Part shown: positions 43,215 through 58,200 of the stretch, piece after piece
Numbering within the stretch: the first letter of the stretch is position 1
Layout: each line of letters begins with the position of its first letter
Notes under the pieces: generated by a model
What the model saw: the letters and a program-made list of their open reading frames with translations, nothing else
Databases searched by the model: none
Told to the model about the DNA's origin: nothing
Assembly: GCF_954871325.1 (NCBI RefSeq)
Contig: NC_088777.1
Span: forward strand, 32,899,366-32,963,365
Direction: 5' to 3'
DNA: 64,000 nt
From: Gordionus sp. m RMFG-2023
Taxonomy: Eukaryota > Nematomorpha > Gordioida > Chordodea > Parachordodidae
Program-made: the position numbers and the translations under genes

Positions 43215-46200
43215 ATGACATTAAATAAAACCGATAAAATTCATTCCTTGATAGAGGACATTTACAAGGTAAAAAAAAATAGAAATTTATTTTACGAAGG
43301 AAGGAAAGAGTGAATGGCTCTACTGAATTTATAAACAAAATTAAATTATTCGATTCATAATTATTGATTATATAGTTGAATACATTTTAAGCCTTTTGGA
43401 TCTCAAACTCAGGCATGAATTTTTTTAGGTGTATAAAATCCTTGTTTCCCAGCACTCTTTAAAACATCAGTAATATTAATATTATTATATCGATCATTTT
43501 GATGTAATTAATGAATAATATATTTATAAAAAAATAGGATAGCTCTTAATTATTTTTTTGATTGGGATGGTGGTAAAATTAAGATTTTGAATTATAATGT
43601 CATTTATTTAGTACATAGGTTCGATAGGTAATATTTTAACCAATCTCCTTTAAAACCCCATATTTCAAAATAATTATTTATATAAAATAAAATCTTTTTC
43701 CTAGTCATCTAAATTCATAAAGTTAAATTTTAAGAAAAAATCCTTAGTACTCTTTTAGAAATTAGATATTTATAAGGAAGAATATCCAGAATGATTTGAG
43801 CCTTAAAAAAATAATATGAGCGTTTAGACTTAGTTTGAGATTGGATTTTTCTTATTATTTAATAAAAAATGATAAGTTACTACATGCATACTTCTAAAAA
43901 AAATTTATTTCTGGATTTGTTTTCAGATTTTTATTGAAAATGCAATACCATCAAATTAAAATTGCTTCATACTAATTACAAACATCCACTAGAGGACTTC
44001 CATATTCTTTAAAATGTAAACTTATGGTATACAGTATAACCTAGTAGTTATAGCGAAAACTAGGACAGAAAATTTTGTTCCACTTTTATGTTTCTGTCAA
44101 TCATTAGGTATAAATCCAACTTGTGTTGGCATGGAAATTAGGTTTTTCTAATTGCCTAGCGCGAACGATAGCTTTGAATTTTATTATAATAGTTAAATTT
44201 GATAAGGAAAAAATTATCAAAAGTTTACGTAACAAAAAACAATGTAAATGTAGGGAGGCGTGGGTCCCAATAACCAAATATTTAATTATATTTAATAATA
44301 TGTCCACGAATATCTGATATTTTTAATATAATAGTAATATTATTTTTACCCGGATTTTAAACTTGATTAATAACTAAGTTTTCATTCATCAGATTTATTC
44401 TGCTATCATTGATGAGATGCCTTCAATCTATATAGTCTGGTTAAGTGTAATGAAACATCGACTCCAGCCAATCATTCCTATTTCTGTAATGTGTATTTGA
44501 ATTTTCCCCAGTCTTCGGTGCCATTTTCATTGCCGTATAATAATACTAGTCATGGAAGAGGGGGGGGGTGTATAACGCAAGATTGCCATTGAAATTGCGG
44601 GAGGTAGGAGATAATTTTGATTTGATTTCATTTCATTTTCAATATTTTATTATTTTTTAAAAAATTCTCATACTCTCGTCTCTTTATATATAAATGATTA
44701 TCCTTATCAATTTTTTTCTAACCTTAGTAGTATAATTAGTGAGCTATATAATAGCTCTTATGATTTTTTTCAAAGATTATTTTTCAAATATATACTGGAC
44801 TATTTTGTTACTCAAACCATTGTTTTAAAATGTGTCAATACAAACCAGTTTCCGATTGAGACAGGATAAGCTAATATATTAGCTTTAATTTATAAAATCA
44901 GAATAGGCTTGCTAAATTATTTTAAAAAATAGTAAATTTATGTAAATTATAAAAAGAAAACAGATTAGAATATACTTAAATTACAATTTTTTTATGAAAT
45001 ATTCGATTAATTTATAGGGATGTATGTAAATTCACGATGTTTGTAAAAAATGTACAAAATATTTTAAAAGTTTTAAATATCAAATTAAAATTTTTAATGG
45101 GATATTTGAACTAAGTTTTACTTCTCTTAATTTTTTTAAACAATAACCTATAAAAAAAATTTCCTGATTTTGTATTCAAAGTAACAAAACCACAAAACGA
45201 GAAAAAAAAGTGGGAAAGGGAAGAAAATAAAAGTAAGGAAAGAAAGTATAAGTAAGTAATATTAATGTATAGTAGATAAAATTAGATATTATTATACGAC
45301 ACAAGGTCTAATCCTGAGTTTTTCTAAAAATAACATTTTAAAACATTATTACCAACAAAAGTATATTATAATCTAAATTATTTTACTTGCTTTATTATTT
45401 TTAAATAAATAGTAAACTAGTGTATATGTATACAGATGAGATATTAATTTTTACAAATTTAAACTTTGTAAATGAGTTACCCTATATTTCTTCCTCTTTT
45501 TAAAGTAATTTTGAAAAATAAAATAAATTTGAAAATAATATATAGTAGTAAATAATAACTATGTTAATATCTTATTAGCATTTCTTTCTCCCAATTAAAA
45601 AAAAACAAGAAAACATAAAAATAAGAAAATTCTTTAAAAAAAAACAAGAAAACATAAAAATAACAAAATTCCTTAAAAAAAACTGAATGATAATTAATAT
45701 TTTTATTTTATGATCAATAATTGATATTTTATTTATTATTTAATAAAAAAAAACACTGAAGTTCAAAAATATTTTAATTAAATTTTACAACTCGAGAAAG
45801 AATATCATAATTACAATTACAATATCCACAATTCAATAAAATTCGATTTTAATTCCTTTCTATTTATTTTCTTACAAATTTTTCTTAATTTTATAATATA
45901 AAAATGATACATTATAAAGCCCTGACCTGCAGTCACGGTCAATCGGGGTCGGGTCTATAAATAAAAGATTCAAACCTAGACCGATTTGAAAAAAATATTA
46001 TAAATCCGGGTCAGGCCAAATTTTTAAAATAAATTTAAATTATAACAATTAGCCAGTTACGAAAATGATGGATCCAGCGTTCACTTAAGAGAAAATTCAG
46101 TGGAGGCAACCCCCCCCCTCCCCCATCCTCAAAAACATATACCTACCCCCCTAAAAAATTTCCACTTTTATAATTGTAATCCTTTATATTTTATAAAATA

Positions 46201-49200
46201 ATATTTTACATTATTAATACTCTTACTACAAACTACCAAAAAATTGTCTAAAAATTTTCGCAACGCTCCAATGAATTCCTTCTTAGATGGCTAGCCACCC
46301 TTTCACATCACCTATAAAAGCCTATCTCCTTTAAAGAATTTTGAAGCAAACGGCTTCTCTCCCCCCCCCCCCCCCCCCCCACCTCCCCCCCCCCATTACC
46401 TGCTCATGTACTGGATGGATTTTTTAACATTCATTTGTTCTCATTTTTTCAGTTTCTCTTTGAAACCATTTATAAAATGAGAATACAGCCAATTTTATTA
46501 AGAATGATTAAATTTCGAAAAATTGCCCCTAGTTGAGCCGTAAAATGATTAAAACTTTTTAAATCCAAGTCGGTTACTTTGTAAAAAAATCAATGCTGAA
46601 TTGGCTTGGGAAATGGATTTTTTTTTAAAATCAGTGTCAGGCCTTAAATGTAAACATCTACAGATCTGAGTTTAAGGATGAGTGGAGTGGGATGTAAATA
46701 TTTTTAAAAAAATAACTATTAGGTTAGGTATTTGCCAAGTGCGAATCTGCTTACTAGTGTAAACCAATTCGATTGATTTTTCCTAAAACTTTGATAAACA
46801 AATTCAGCCCAGCCCTTATATAACTCATAATAAACAAAGAGTGAGTCCAAAGTCAAAAAATTTTTCAAAAAAAAATGATTCTCGCATTTATACATTATGC
46901 GTCCAGATTTAGTAAATTTTAATAATAAATTTTTGAAAATTAGATTTTGAATGTGGACGCACATCTAAGAATCAATATTGTTTTTTTCCATAATAACTTC
47001 TTACTAGGTAGATATAATTATGTTAAAAATTAATAAATAAAATATGGAATAAAATAAAAAATAACGCAATATGGAACTTTCTTTGTTAAAGTGAAACTCA
47101 CAAAGGAAGTGTCAATGGGAGCTTTTGTAGAAGGTAGAAATAGTAATTAATCATAAGTTTTAAATTAACAATGAGTTATATTGTAGGATATAGTCTAAAC
47201 ACGTGTCTAGTAAGCCTATTCAAAAACGAATTCGAATCGAATAGTGCATTATTCATATTAACAAATCAAATAATTTACTATTCGTATTCGTACGAATAAT
47301 AAAATCTATTATTTGTATTCGATTCGAATTATTCGAATAATTGTATATCATACTCAAATATATTGACATTTTTTTTTTTTTTTGATATATACTTTATTAA
47401 TAAAAATATTTAATACATTGAACGTTAAAAGTAAAACATATATACGTAATTTAAAAAAATATAGATTATTATAATCTGATTATAAAAAATATGTGATCAA
47501 TAATCTGATGATAAAAAATATGTAATCAAGTTATAAACAAAATTAAAATGTATATTATAGATAGGTAATCCCTAAGTGTGAATGAAACCTATTATATAAT
47601 TATTAATAAGAGGGGATGTTGTTTTGCCTTTAAATTTTATAATTCTCTTGAAATGATTGCAAGCAGCCTTTTCACCGTCTTTATTGATTTGATATAGATC
47701 CAATATAATCGCTCTGTTTATGAGGAAATTTTGTCAACTTCAACATCAAGCAAAACTATTTCATCAGAAGCATTCTCTTCTAACTAGGCTACTAACAATA
47801 ATTTATTGTAGAGATATATTATATTTTATATACCTTTGGTTTGTGTAATTTTTTAATATAATTTATTATAATATTCAAAAAATAAACTTCTCGTGAGATT
47901 CGAAAAATACGGCAAATAAAAATTTAAATATTGTTTTAATTTCCACTTCAGAGATTTTTTAAATCTGTGCTAGTCTTTTTATAAACACATTATCTGTCAG
48001 ATTGTAAGGTAATCAAATAGAAATGACAGTTAGATTTATTAAAAGCAATTTATTAAATATTCCGAATAATTCGTTTTATTCGAATAATTCGTTTTATTCG
48101 AATTGAATAAATCATTATTCGTATTCGGATAAAACAAATTTATCGTATTCGTAATTATTCGATTCGATTCTAATTATTCGAATTTTTTTGTAGGCCTAGT
48201 CTAGAGTAACCAGACGTTCTCTTTGAGATGTCCAAAATATGTCCGATATCTATTTTAATTTTACTTTAATTTGTCCTCTTTTTAAAACAAATTTTTTTTA
48301 CTTGCAGGAAAAGTATCTTTACAATTTACATCACAATAAATTTTGTTTATTTAGATTTCTTTTGTCGTTTATAATTTTTCATTAATTTTTTTTTATGTAT
48401 CCACATCTTATACTTTTCTGAATTCGTTGACCTTAATTATAAACAACTTATTGTCACTCAAAAATGCGATGCAATTTCCTTATATCATTTCTTAAAATGT
48501 ACGAAGTCTTAAAATCGTACTTTCTTTCAATTAACAATCCACCAATTATGAGAAATTTTTTGAAATGATTATAAAAACGCATATCTTTGGATTGCCCGCC
48601 CATTACTTGATGTATATGATTGATGAAAAAATTAAATCAGCTGAGAAATAAAATTAAATTAGTTATAGAAATGTTAAAACCATTTAAAATCATTAAAATA
48701 TTTGTTAACTGAAAGAAAAAATGAAATATTTTTCCAATAAAAGTAATCAACATATGAGGCAAATATAATAAAATGGACAAAAAATCATAGTAGATGCATT
48801 GAAAGATATTTATATAGACATTGCATTTAATATGTTGATCACAGGTCAGAATATCAAGAAGAATTAGAATATGTTGGATGGAGTAAAAATGCCAAGTAGT
48901 CAGACTTAGAAAGTCTATACATTTTTTGAAAGATAAAAATGTTCCTTTAAATGAGTCAAAGTTGTTTGATCAATTTTGCAACCTTAAATTGTTTATTACA
49001 ACTAAAATGAGGTGCGTTGATTATACAAAACTTCCTCACCGAAAATGGGTCAAATACTTCTATGATATTTCATTACTCGGATATATTGAACTGATAATTA
49101 TAGAAAGCTTCAATTTTAAAATTTTTTTCATTATTCAATAGACAATAAACAAATGAGAGGAATAGTGGAATTTAAATCTATAAAAGCAATTATATGCACG

Positions 49201-52200
49201 CAATACCATTTTAAATTGTTTTGTCCAGATTTCTAAAAATTTTATAGGCCAAATAATTACAAAAAATATCTGTAAGTGATAAATTTGGAATAAAAAAATT
49301 AACATTTGCAAGATTTAGAATATAATTTGATTTTTATTTATTTAAATGCAATTTATTAAAAGACTGGTTAATAATCAATTAAATTTTTATATTCATTTTA
49401 ATGCCTTATTTAAAATACATAAAAAAGTATTTCCACTTTTCCATTAAACAGGATTTGGGAACTCTATACGTGTTTTTTTATTAAATTAAGAAAATAATTC
49501 AATTTAACAAAGAAAAAGAATATTATTATAGTATTTTTGTTTTCATCAAAATTTGGAGACAGATTGCTCAAATCAGAGACTTACAGGTCAAATTGTTGGT
49601 CCCAGCCTAAATTTTGAGAATTATTTTCCTTTCGCAAGCCCAGCTTGGCCAAAATTTAAATTTTTTTATCAGCTCATATAGTTTTAGGCCCAAATAATTA
49701 TGGTCTTGTATTGTGTGTAAATTGTTTCAACCGGAAATCTGAAATGTGAGATGTAAATTAAAGTAAATTATCCATAAGATAATTTCTCAACTGGTATTAA
49801 TATCATTTGCTATTTTTAATCTTTAAGCTCGGCTCGGATTTTTGTTTCCGAGGCGGGCTGGCAGGTCTTTGACTCTGCTACTAAAGTCTTTCCAATTTAT
49901 AATTAATCATTATTATATATCTTGGTTAAAATTTTTCTTATGATTTCTTTCATGAAAAAAACACTGTTTTTTATCTATAAATCTCTAATCAAATGTTTTA
50001 CTTTATATATAATTATAAGTCACTTTTAATAATATAAATAATTTAAAGGAGATTTTATTTTAACTCATAAAGTTTATATTTATGATAATATTTATCGATT
50101 TTATTTTGCAATAAAATAAAAATGATAAAATTCATAAATTAATACTTTAAAAACTAATTTACAACATTCTTCTAAGAGAAAGACGGAGAAATTACTAAAA
50201 ATTTTGCTAAAATATATTTTAAAAATTATTGTATAATATAGGAAGTCAGCGCGGCTCGAAGACCGAAACCGCGGGCGGATAAAAAGATTTTCAGGCCAAA
50301 AAATAATTGCAAACTGGCCGAAAAGCTTTTTAAAGCTTCCTGCGCTGACCGCTAATAAATTTATAGTATAAATCTTTCTGATATCCTGAATCTCCCAATT
50401 TTAAATGAATCTGATTTTACTAGAAATGTACTCCAGCCTCTATGCCTACGAATTTCAGGTAATTTTATAGTGTTTGTCGAAATCATCTGAAATTTATAAA
50501 TGCTGAAACATAGTCCTGGCAAAATCATCGTCTTCGTAGATTATTAAAATTGAGAAATTTTTAGTTATCTCCTGAGGATTAAGGATTAGTCGTTATTCCA
50601 GAAAGACTCACTACATCTTTATATAATACTGAATTGTATAAAGTCCATAACAATATAGTTTCGCTTAAATGCATAAAACATTTTTTAGAAAAGGGTACAA
50701 TAATTGCAAGATGGAATTAGTTTAAAGCAACTATAACTTCTTTGACTACCAATATTTAAATATTTTTATTTCAGAATTTAACGGAACATTTCTTGCCGCA
50801 AAACAAGCTTTTGATAAATACAGGGAAAAGTTACATTAGAACTCTAAATGGTAAAAAAAATATATTTTACAATTTATTATACAAAATATAAAATGAGAAA
50901 AAAATGGAGAAAAGAATGAGAGGAAAGGGAAGAAGAAATGAATACTTATAAATAATTTGAATTATCAATTTATATAAAAGCTTCAAATAACGCAGCAAAA
51001 TCCTATTATGAGACGGTGAATAAAATAGGACAAACAGGAGCAGAAAGATGGGGTCTTACAAAGGATATAGGTCAAAATATTTATTTTCAACGTTTTCCTT
51101 ATAGATAAAAGAGAATTTGTAATAAAGGGAGTGAAAAAAAAGATAATTTTTTTTAAAATCGAACCCTTAAGAGTTTGGTTTAATATTTTTATTTAAAATA
51201 AATGTATTGAAAAAAAATTATCATCAATAATTTAATTTTGATGGAAATATAATAGACGAGAATATTACTTAGTACTGTTTCTTCACTGTAAAAAATATTA
51301 TAGAATTTAAAGATGACTTTATAAAGGCGGTAGAAGTCAATTTATTTATTTTTTATTGAATACCTTTTCCTTCCTCCCTTATCAAACGACTTCTATTATA
51401 TCAAAGATGCATCAACGATATCAAGGCCTGCTTAACTTGTTACCCATACCCTTTTCTGATATCAAGATAATTTATTATAAAAAATCAAACCAAGATTACA
51501 ATAAATTAATTTTTTGATTGTTATTAATTTTTATGAACCATTTCTTCAAATATGCCATCTTGCGAAAAAGTATTTATATATAAAAAAAAATGAAATAGAC
51601 TATATTATAATTGCGAAAAAAAAATTATTCAATAAGAATCAAAAAATTTAATTTATTATAATATTGGGTTATTATTTTTATAAAAAATATTTAAATATTG
51701 ATTTTAGCTATTAGTACCTTTAACGATGATGTAAAGGTATCCGTGCATCTCCCTTATATTTGTAATTATAGCATTCTAATCTCTTTTAGTGTTTTTTTTA
51801 TAAGTTCATTAATGTTATGTATTAATGTAATAAGATTATCACAAGATAAGAAATTTATCATAGTTTTTGTAGTTAAATTAGCCCAAAAATTATGAAATAT
51901 AAGACACCCAAAAAATTAAACTGATGATTTAGGACTGCTATGCAACTCATCCAATTTCAACGAGAGGTATGGAACTCCGCCTTCTAATATCAAATTTATT
52001 GTAAAAACTCCTTACCCGATTGATTCACTTATGACATAGATGGGTAGGGGTTGCTTATATTTTAATTCGTGTATTATCAATTTCATTTTAAACAAATCTT
52101 AACATTATTTCCTCATGAGGTAATAATTAAAATCATATAATTAACATTATTATTTCCTTTTATCGATGATTAATAATTATATAATACATTTAAATATTTT

Positions 52201-55200
52201 ATATTAATATATATTTTTTTTAAATTACAGGTATAGCTTTGATGGATATGTCCGATATGCATAAGGATCTAAACATTCAATCAAGCATGATGGTATTATT
52301 TTCTTACATAAATAGATATAGTGGTGGTTTTTTGCCATGTGAACACTTATACATATTTTTAAATTAGCCAAAGTAGGACAAGGGACATTTCTTATTAATG
52401 TGGGCAGAAAATATTTGAAAAATGCCAATATTATAGCCTATATTCTTATTCTGTAAAAAAATTTTTTTTAATTGATACACCATAAAATCCAAAAATCTTA
52501 TACAGATTAACTCAAGCTCACATCAGGATTCAGGGAATCTAATAGAAATAGGGAATTCAAATAGAAATATGGAATATTTTTAGATTAGTTGACTTAAATG
52601 ATGAAATTGCACATATACTAAAAATGTTGTAAAGGACATGAAACTGAACTTTGATTATATTTATGGGAACGAAAATGGAAACACAGAACTAGGGTTGTTA
52701 AGCTCAAATCGGGTCGATTTTTAAAGCCGACCCGATTAAGATTTTAGCCAAAATAATATTATGTGAGCCTCGATATTTTGCTCATAGATGGCAGAAAGGT
52801 TTGGACCTCTATTTGCCAAATCTCGAGGCTTACATAATATTATTTTGGCTAAGATCGCTGAATCGGGCTTTTTAAAAACCTCACAATAACGTTCCAAAAA
52901 ATATAATGAAATATTAATTTAATTTAATATAGAATTATAAATATAATCTTTATAATGACTATAGATAGATCTTCGTTTTGACTTTTCAACAAATTTTTTT
53001 GAATCAAATTTAGAAATAATTTTAAATTTTGTGAATTGAATTGATTTATATTCTAAAGATTAATGAACAACATTTGCTACATCATGGTATATTTTTTCAG
53101 TGCTATTATTTTTTCGATTAAATCATATTAGACTTTGATAATTTGTATAATTAACAGTAAAAATGATGGAATATAAAAATTATTTACAAACTGTAACTAC
53201 TAGTTATTTTTGAAATATTATAACTACTACCTGTAACTAGTTACTTTTCAAAATTAACATTTAACAAGCCTCTATCTTCATAAAGAATACTCAGGTATTA
53301 ATCTAGGAAAGTTAAAATGTAGGTAGCATAGGCGCAAAGGATTTTGTTAAGAGGGGGAGGGGCACTATTAGGTAAATTTTTTCCCCTATAAATTTTATTG
53401 GATCTCTAGCGCTTATGTGGGCCTTTGGCTATATTAGATTTTTATAAAAAATAATTTTGGGTTTTTAAATTAATATGTTTTTTTCTAAAAATTTTAATTT
53501 TTTTTTTGCTAATTTCAAATTTTGTTACAAAACTTATCACAAAAGTTAATGATAACTTAAATTGCTTAAAATCACGGGAAGACTTATTAACCTTCTCTCA
53601 CAAATGTCTTATACGTCCCGCTAACAAATACACCCCATTAAATGAACAAATAAAATCAAACATTGATAATTTTGACACTATTCAAATGATTAACTACAAT
53701 TATAATGTTAAAAAGCAATCAGATGATATAACACACAAATGAAAAATAATATCAAATAAAATAGATAAAGGTGACATAGGTGGTGCAAATAAACTTATAT
53801 TCTCAGATAACCATCTTTCTTCTATTAATGAAGAAACATTACAACTATTGAAACAACCCCGAGGCTTTCACAGATAATCTACCTATCTCTCCAATCCACC
53901 AGACTGTAATTTTTACCAGTGATGAAATGGTCAATGCTCTCAATTCTTTCAACAAAAATTCAGCAGGTGGTCTTGATGGTTTCAGACCCTCCTATTTTCA
54001 ATACTTAATTAATTCAAAAAATCCTTCCCATAGTTCTGTCATCAAGGTTTTAACAACTTTTTGCAATAACATAATTAATAATGATATTCCAATACAAACT
54101 CACCAAATCCCTTTTGGTGAACGTCTAATTGCTTTATCCAAGCCAGATGGTGGTACCCGTTCTATTGCAGTAGGCTTCTTTTTCAGAAAATTAATAGCCA
54201 GAATCATAATTGAACACATCAAACATGATGCTGTCAACATTTTAAACTCTTATCAACTAGGTTTTGGGATCAAGGGCGGCTGCGAAATAGCGGTTCATAC
54301 CTTAAGAATTTACTTAGAAAACCTGCCACCAGACTCCATAATATGTAAACTAGATTTCAAAAATACCTTCAATAGCCTACATTGTACCTCATTTTTAAAA
54401 TTCTCCTATGAAACTTTTCCCTGTTACTCTAAATTTATTGAATCCTCATATGGCTTTCAGACGCCTTTGACATATGGATCTTTTCAGATTTTATCCCAAG
54501 AGGGCATTCAAAAAGGGGATCCAATAGGACCTCTTCTTTTTTTTTTTGGAATCCATCATCTCATCTACCAAATCAAACAAAATTTTAACCTAGATCTTAA
54601 TCTATGGTATTTAGACGATGGGACCATCCGTGGCCCTTCAGCTAATGTACTTAGCGCCTTAAAACACCTGGAAATCAATTCCCAAGCTATCGGGTTGGTA
54701 TTCAACATAAATAAAACAGAATTATGTTTCTTAAACAATAAGGCACAAAAGTTGGAAGGCTACAAAATCATTGCTCCCGATAGTTTAACCCTACTTGGGT
54801 CCCCATTAGCTAATGCTACCAAGTCAGAAGATTTCCTTCATAACATTTTTAAAAGCTTTTACGGCAAGGAGCACATTCTATGTCACCTACCAGCACACCA
54901 AAGTTTATTTTTAATACGCAAATGCCTTTACATACATAAATTTTTGCACATTTTCCGATCATCAAAAAAAAACGAATTCACATCTATAATTCAGGAAATT
55001 TAAAATATTTCTAGAAAAAATTTTAAACATAAATTTAAACTGATTCAATTGGTCACTTGCTCAGCTACCTTCTAAACTAGGCGGTTTTTTTGCCACTCAA
55101 TCTTTTATCCTTATCATCATTCGTATCACCTAGATTATCTAACAATTCTATGATTTCTGGCTTCATATTTCCTACCGATCGTTTATTAGACGACGCTATT

Positions 55201-58200
55201 TACAAATGGAAGGAAAACACACCTATTAACACCTTATTGCCATCAATCATCACACACAAAAATTTTTTCACATCTCGAAATACCAAACAGATATATCATC
55301 AATCCACCTTTAGATTGCATTCAACTCCTTCAATTATCTAACAGACTTGGTGGTCATGAATGGTTAGAATCACTCCCTAGTCGTAACCTTGGTAATCTCT
55401 TATCAGATGAACAATTGAGAGTAACCATTGGTTTACGTCTAGGTTGTGAAATCGCACAGCCTCGTGCTTGCATCAAATGCAAATCTCAAATCACCGGTCG
55501 ATTAAAAGGGTAGGCATGGCCTAAATTGTATATTTAGTCAAGGGCGACATCAACGCCACTCAGCAGTGAACCATATAGTAAATAAAAGCCTAACATCTGC
55601 CCACATTCCGAGCAATCTTGAACCATCAAACATATCTCAAGTAGATGGCTTAAGACCTGATGGTATGACAACCATACCTTGGGCCCTCGGAAAATCACTT
55701 ATATGGGATTACACATTGGCCTCATCATTCCCTTCAAACATAAATTTTAATTTAATAACACAGGCAGAAATTAAAAAGACAAACAAATACAAAAATTTTA
55801 AAATCTTCATACTCACTCCAGTAGTGACTTCTACGAAAGCGCATCTTTCGCCTTCAAAATTTATGTTTTTAAAAAATCTGGGTAATAAAATACGACTTTT
55901 CACAAATGAACCCAGAGAATTTCTTTTTATTCGACAAAAAATTCAAATATAAATTTTTAGACACAATTATGGTTCCTTTTTGGGGACTCATTATAGAATT
56001 TTATTTTTATATAATTATAAATTTATAAATTATATTTTTTTAACTAGGTTTTATGTAAAAAGAAATTTAATAAAATCATTAGTATCATCAAAAAAAATAA
56101 TTTGAATTATAGTCGTTATTTTAAAAAGTGAATAACTTTTACTAATTTTTCCTTCAAATTCTTCCTTATAATGATATATTGTATATTCTTTAGGGAGAGG
56201 GAGGTGGGAGGGGCGTGTAGAGGAGACATTTTTATTAGCTAAAATTATATTTACGAGAACAGACAAATTTGCGATGGAAAATAAATCCCCCTCCCCACCC
56301 CCCTCCCCCATTGGTTACGGGCCTGATAGGTAGCTACATCAGATAATGGCATAATAATATTTATTTATAAAAATTATTAACAATTTTGTAAAAAGAGCAC
56401 TTAATAAAACCGATTAATATGGGTAGGTACTAGTAAGACCAACTGCATTATACTATTTAACAAAATGGCCTAAAACCTTGTAAGAGCTTAGCATTTAAGT
56501 GGCTCAATTTGGACAGATAGTAAGGCCATAGGAGGAGATTATAATTTTTATCCACAAAGCTAATTAAAAACTTTGTTAAATTGAGCGTTTAAATTCTGCA
56601 AAAATCTTGGAAGATATTTTTCAAACTCTGTAAAGGACACGATGAAATTTAAAAAAAGTTATATAAGCAAATTATATTTATAATTATTGGGCATTGACAT
56701 TTAACTTCGGTCTAAATAGATACTTACTGAACAACGATAAATTTTATTTAAATATAGCCAATTTTTAAATATTAACCTAAACAATATCTTTATAATCTTA
56801 ACTCTACCCTCTTTTTTAAACTATTTGCTCATGGAAATTCCTTTTCAACAAAATGGACTGAATTTGTTTTCCTTAAGCTTGGGATTAAGTCTGTGCTTGT
56901 TACACTCCAGCTCAAGTCTGTAACATTTGTGCTACATCTGGAGATTAAAAATGATGATATTTTATTTGTATATAAGGATAATTCACGACGTTATCGAATA
57001 TCTTACAAAAATAAATAAGACATAAAAACTAACAACACTTGCTAAATATCATTTTCATTACCCGTAATTATTAATACCTATTTATTACCTAAATTTAAAA
57101 AAAGAAGAAGATGACGGTGATGAAATATTGTTTTTCTATTTTAATTTCGTTTTCAGATTATATTTTAATAAAATGAATATAAATTTAATGTCTTAAAAAT
57201 AAATTAAATGGTAGCGTAATGAATTAAATAAATAATTTTGAACAAAATTTACATAAATTCATTCATGGATATTTTAAAAAAGTAATCTTCTTAAAAAAAT
57301 ATAAGCTACCATTTTATCCCAATCATGATGATAAATTAAATCAGGGATTGGAAGAAGACATAATTATTGTTGTTAATGTGATAGCTAATTCATTCGTTTT
57401 ATTAAAAAAAATATATACCACTCAATTATTAAATTTTAAGCAAATTGTTTTAATTCTTTTATATAGTAATTAGATATATAAGAGGGGTGCAAAGTCTATT
57501 TGACCCGTAAAGAATTTTTGCACTAGTTTGCCCCGCCCGTTAAAATTTTTAAATAAATTTACTAGTTTCGACCCGATATTTATGAAAAGTCAAGTCCGGC
57601 TCGTTAAAATCTCCGCCAAGGTCAGAATTTTTTGTACGAAATTTATGGCCATCATATTTTTATTAGCAATATCTAGACCTATGGGCCGGTCGGCCAAATA
57701 TTTTCGTTACGCCGAAAACGCCCCGTTTATTAAAATCACACTGGCGCATAAATTTATTCATATTTTATACATTTTTATTAATAATTGGTCAACATCACTG
57801 TTGTCCAATATTTTGATGAATTCTTATTTTCTACTCATATTATAATCATAATTATTTTGACATCATTTTACAATTCAATCAATCAAAAATCTAAAATTCC
57901 AAAAGTTACCATAATTTTACATATTTTTAAAATCGATGCATCTGCATTTAATAAATCTATATAATTTTAGTGTTATAACAGTAAAAAAAATCATTCTTTT
58001 CGAAATTCTTTGGTTTCTTATATTTAAAAAGAGATAATAAAACAATTTCCATAAATTCTGACAAATTTTACTGTAATTCTTGATTAGAAAAGGCTTTTTT
58101 AGATGATAATGATTAAAATAAGCCCTCTTTACAGTATATTTATTTTTATACCCCTTTTCAAATTGGCAATTTCAATGATAATATCAATAATTCCACGCGT

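Noticed and set aside
44104-44317. Overlapping frames of about 65 residues on both strands
   Set aside because: They occupy the same bases on opposite strands, lack homology or splice support, and lie in intron 1 of the I-BAR gene.
51698-51895. Hydrophobic 65-residue frame that could be a membrane protein
   Set aside because: A/T-rich sequence often encodes hydrophobic chance frames. It lies in intron 3 of the I-BAR gene with no start context or homology.
57528-57845. 105-residue + strand frame with GRSAKYFRYAENAP
   Set aside because: Covers a GC-rich repeat patch and A/T run; composition is not protein-like and no domain or splice signal was seen.
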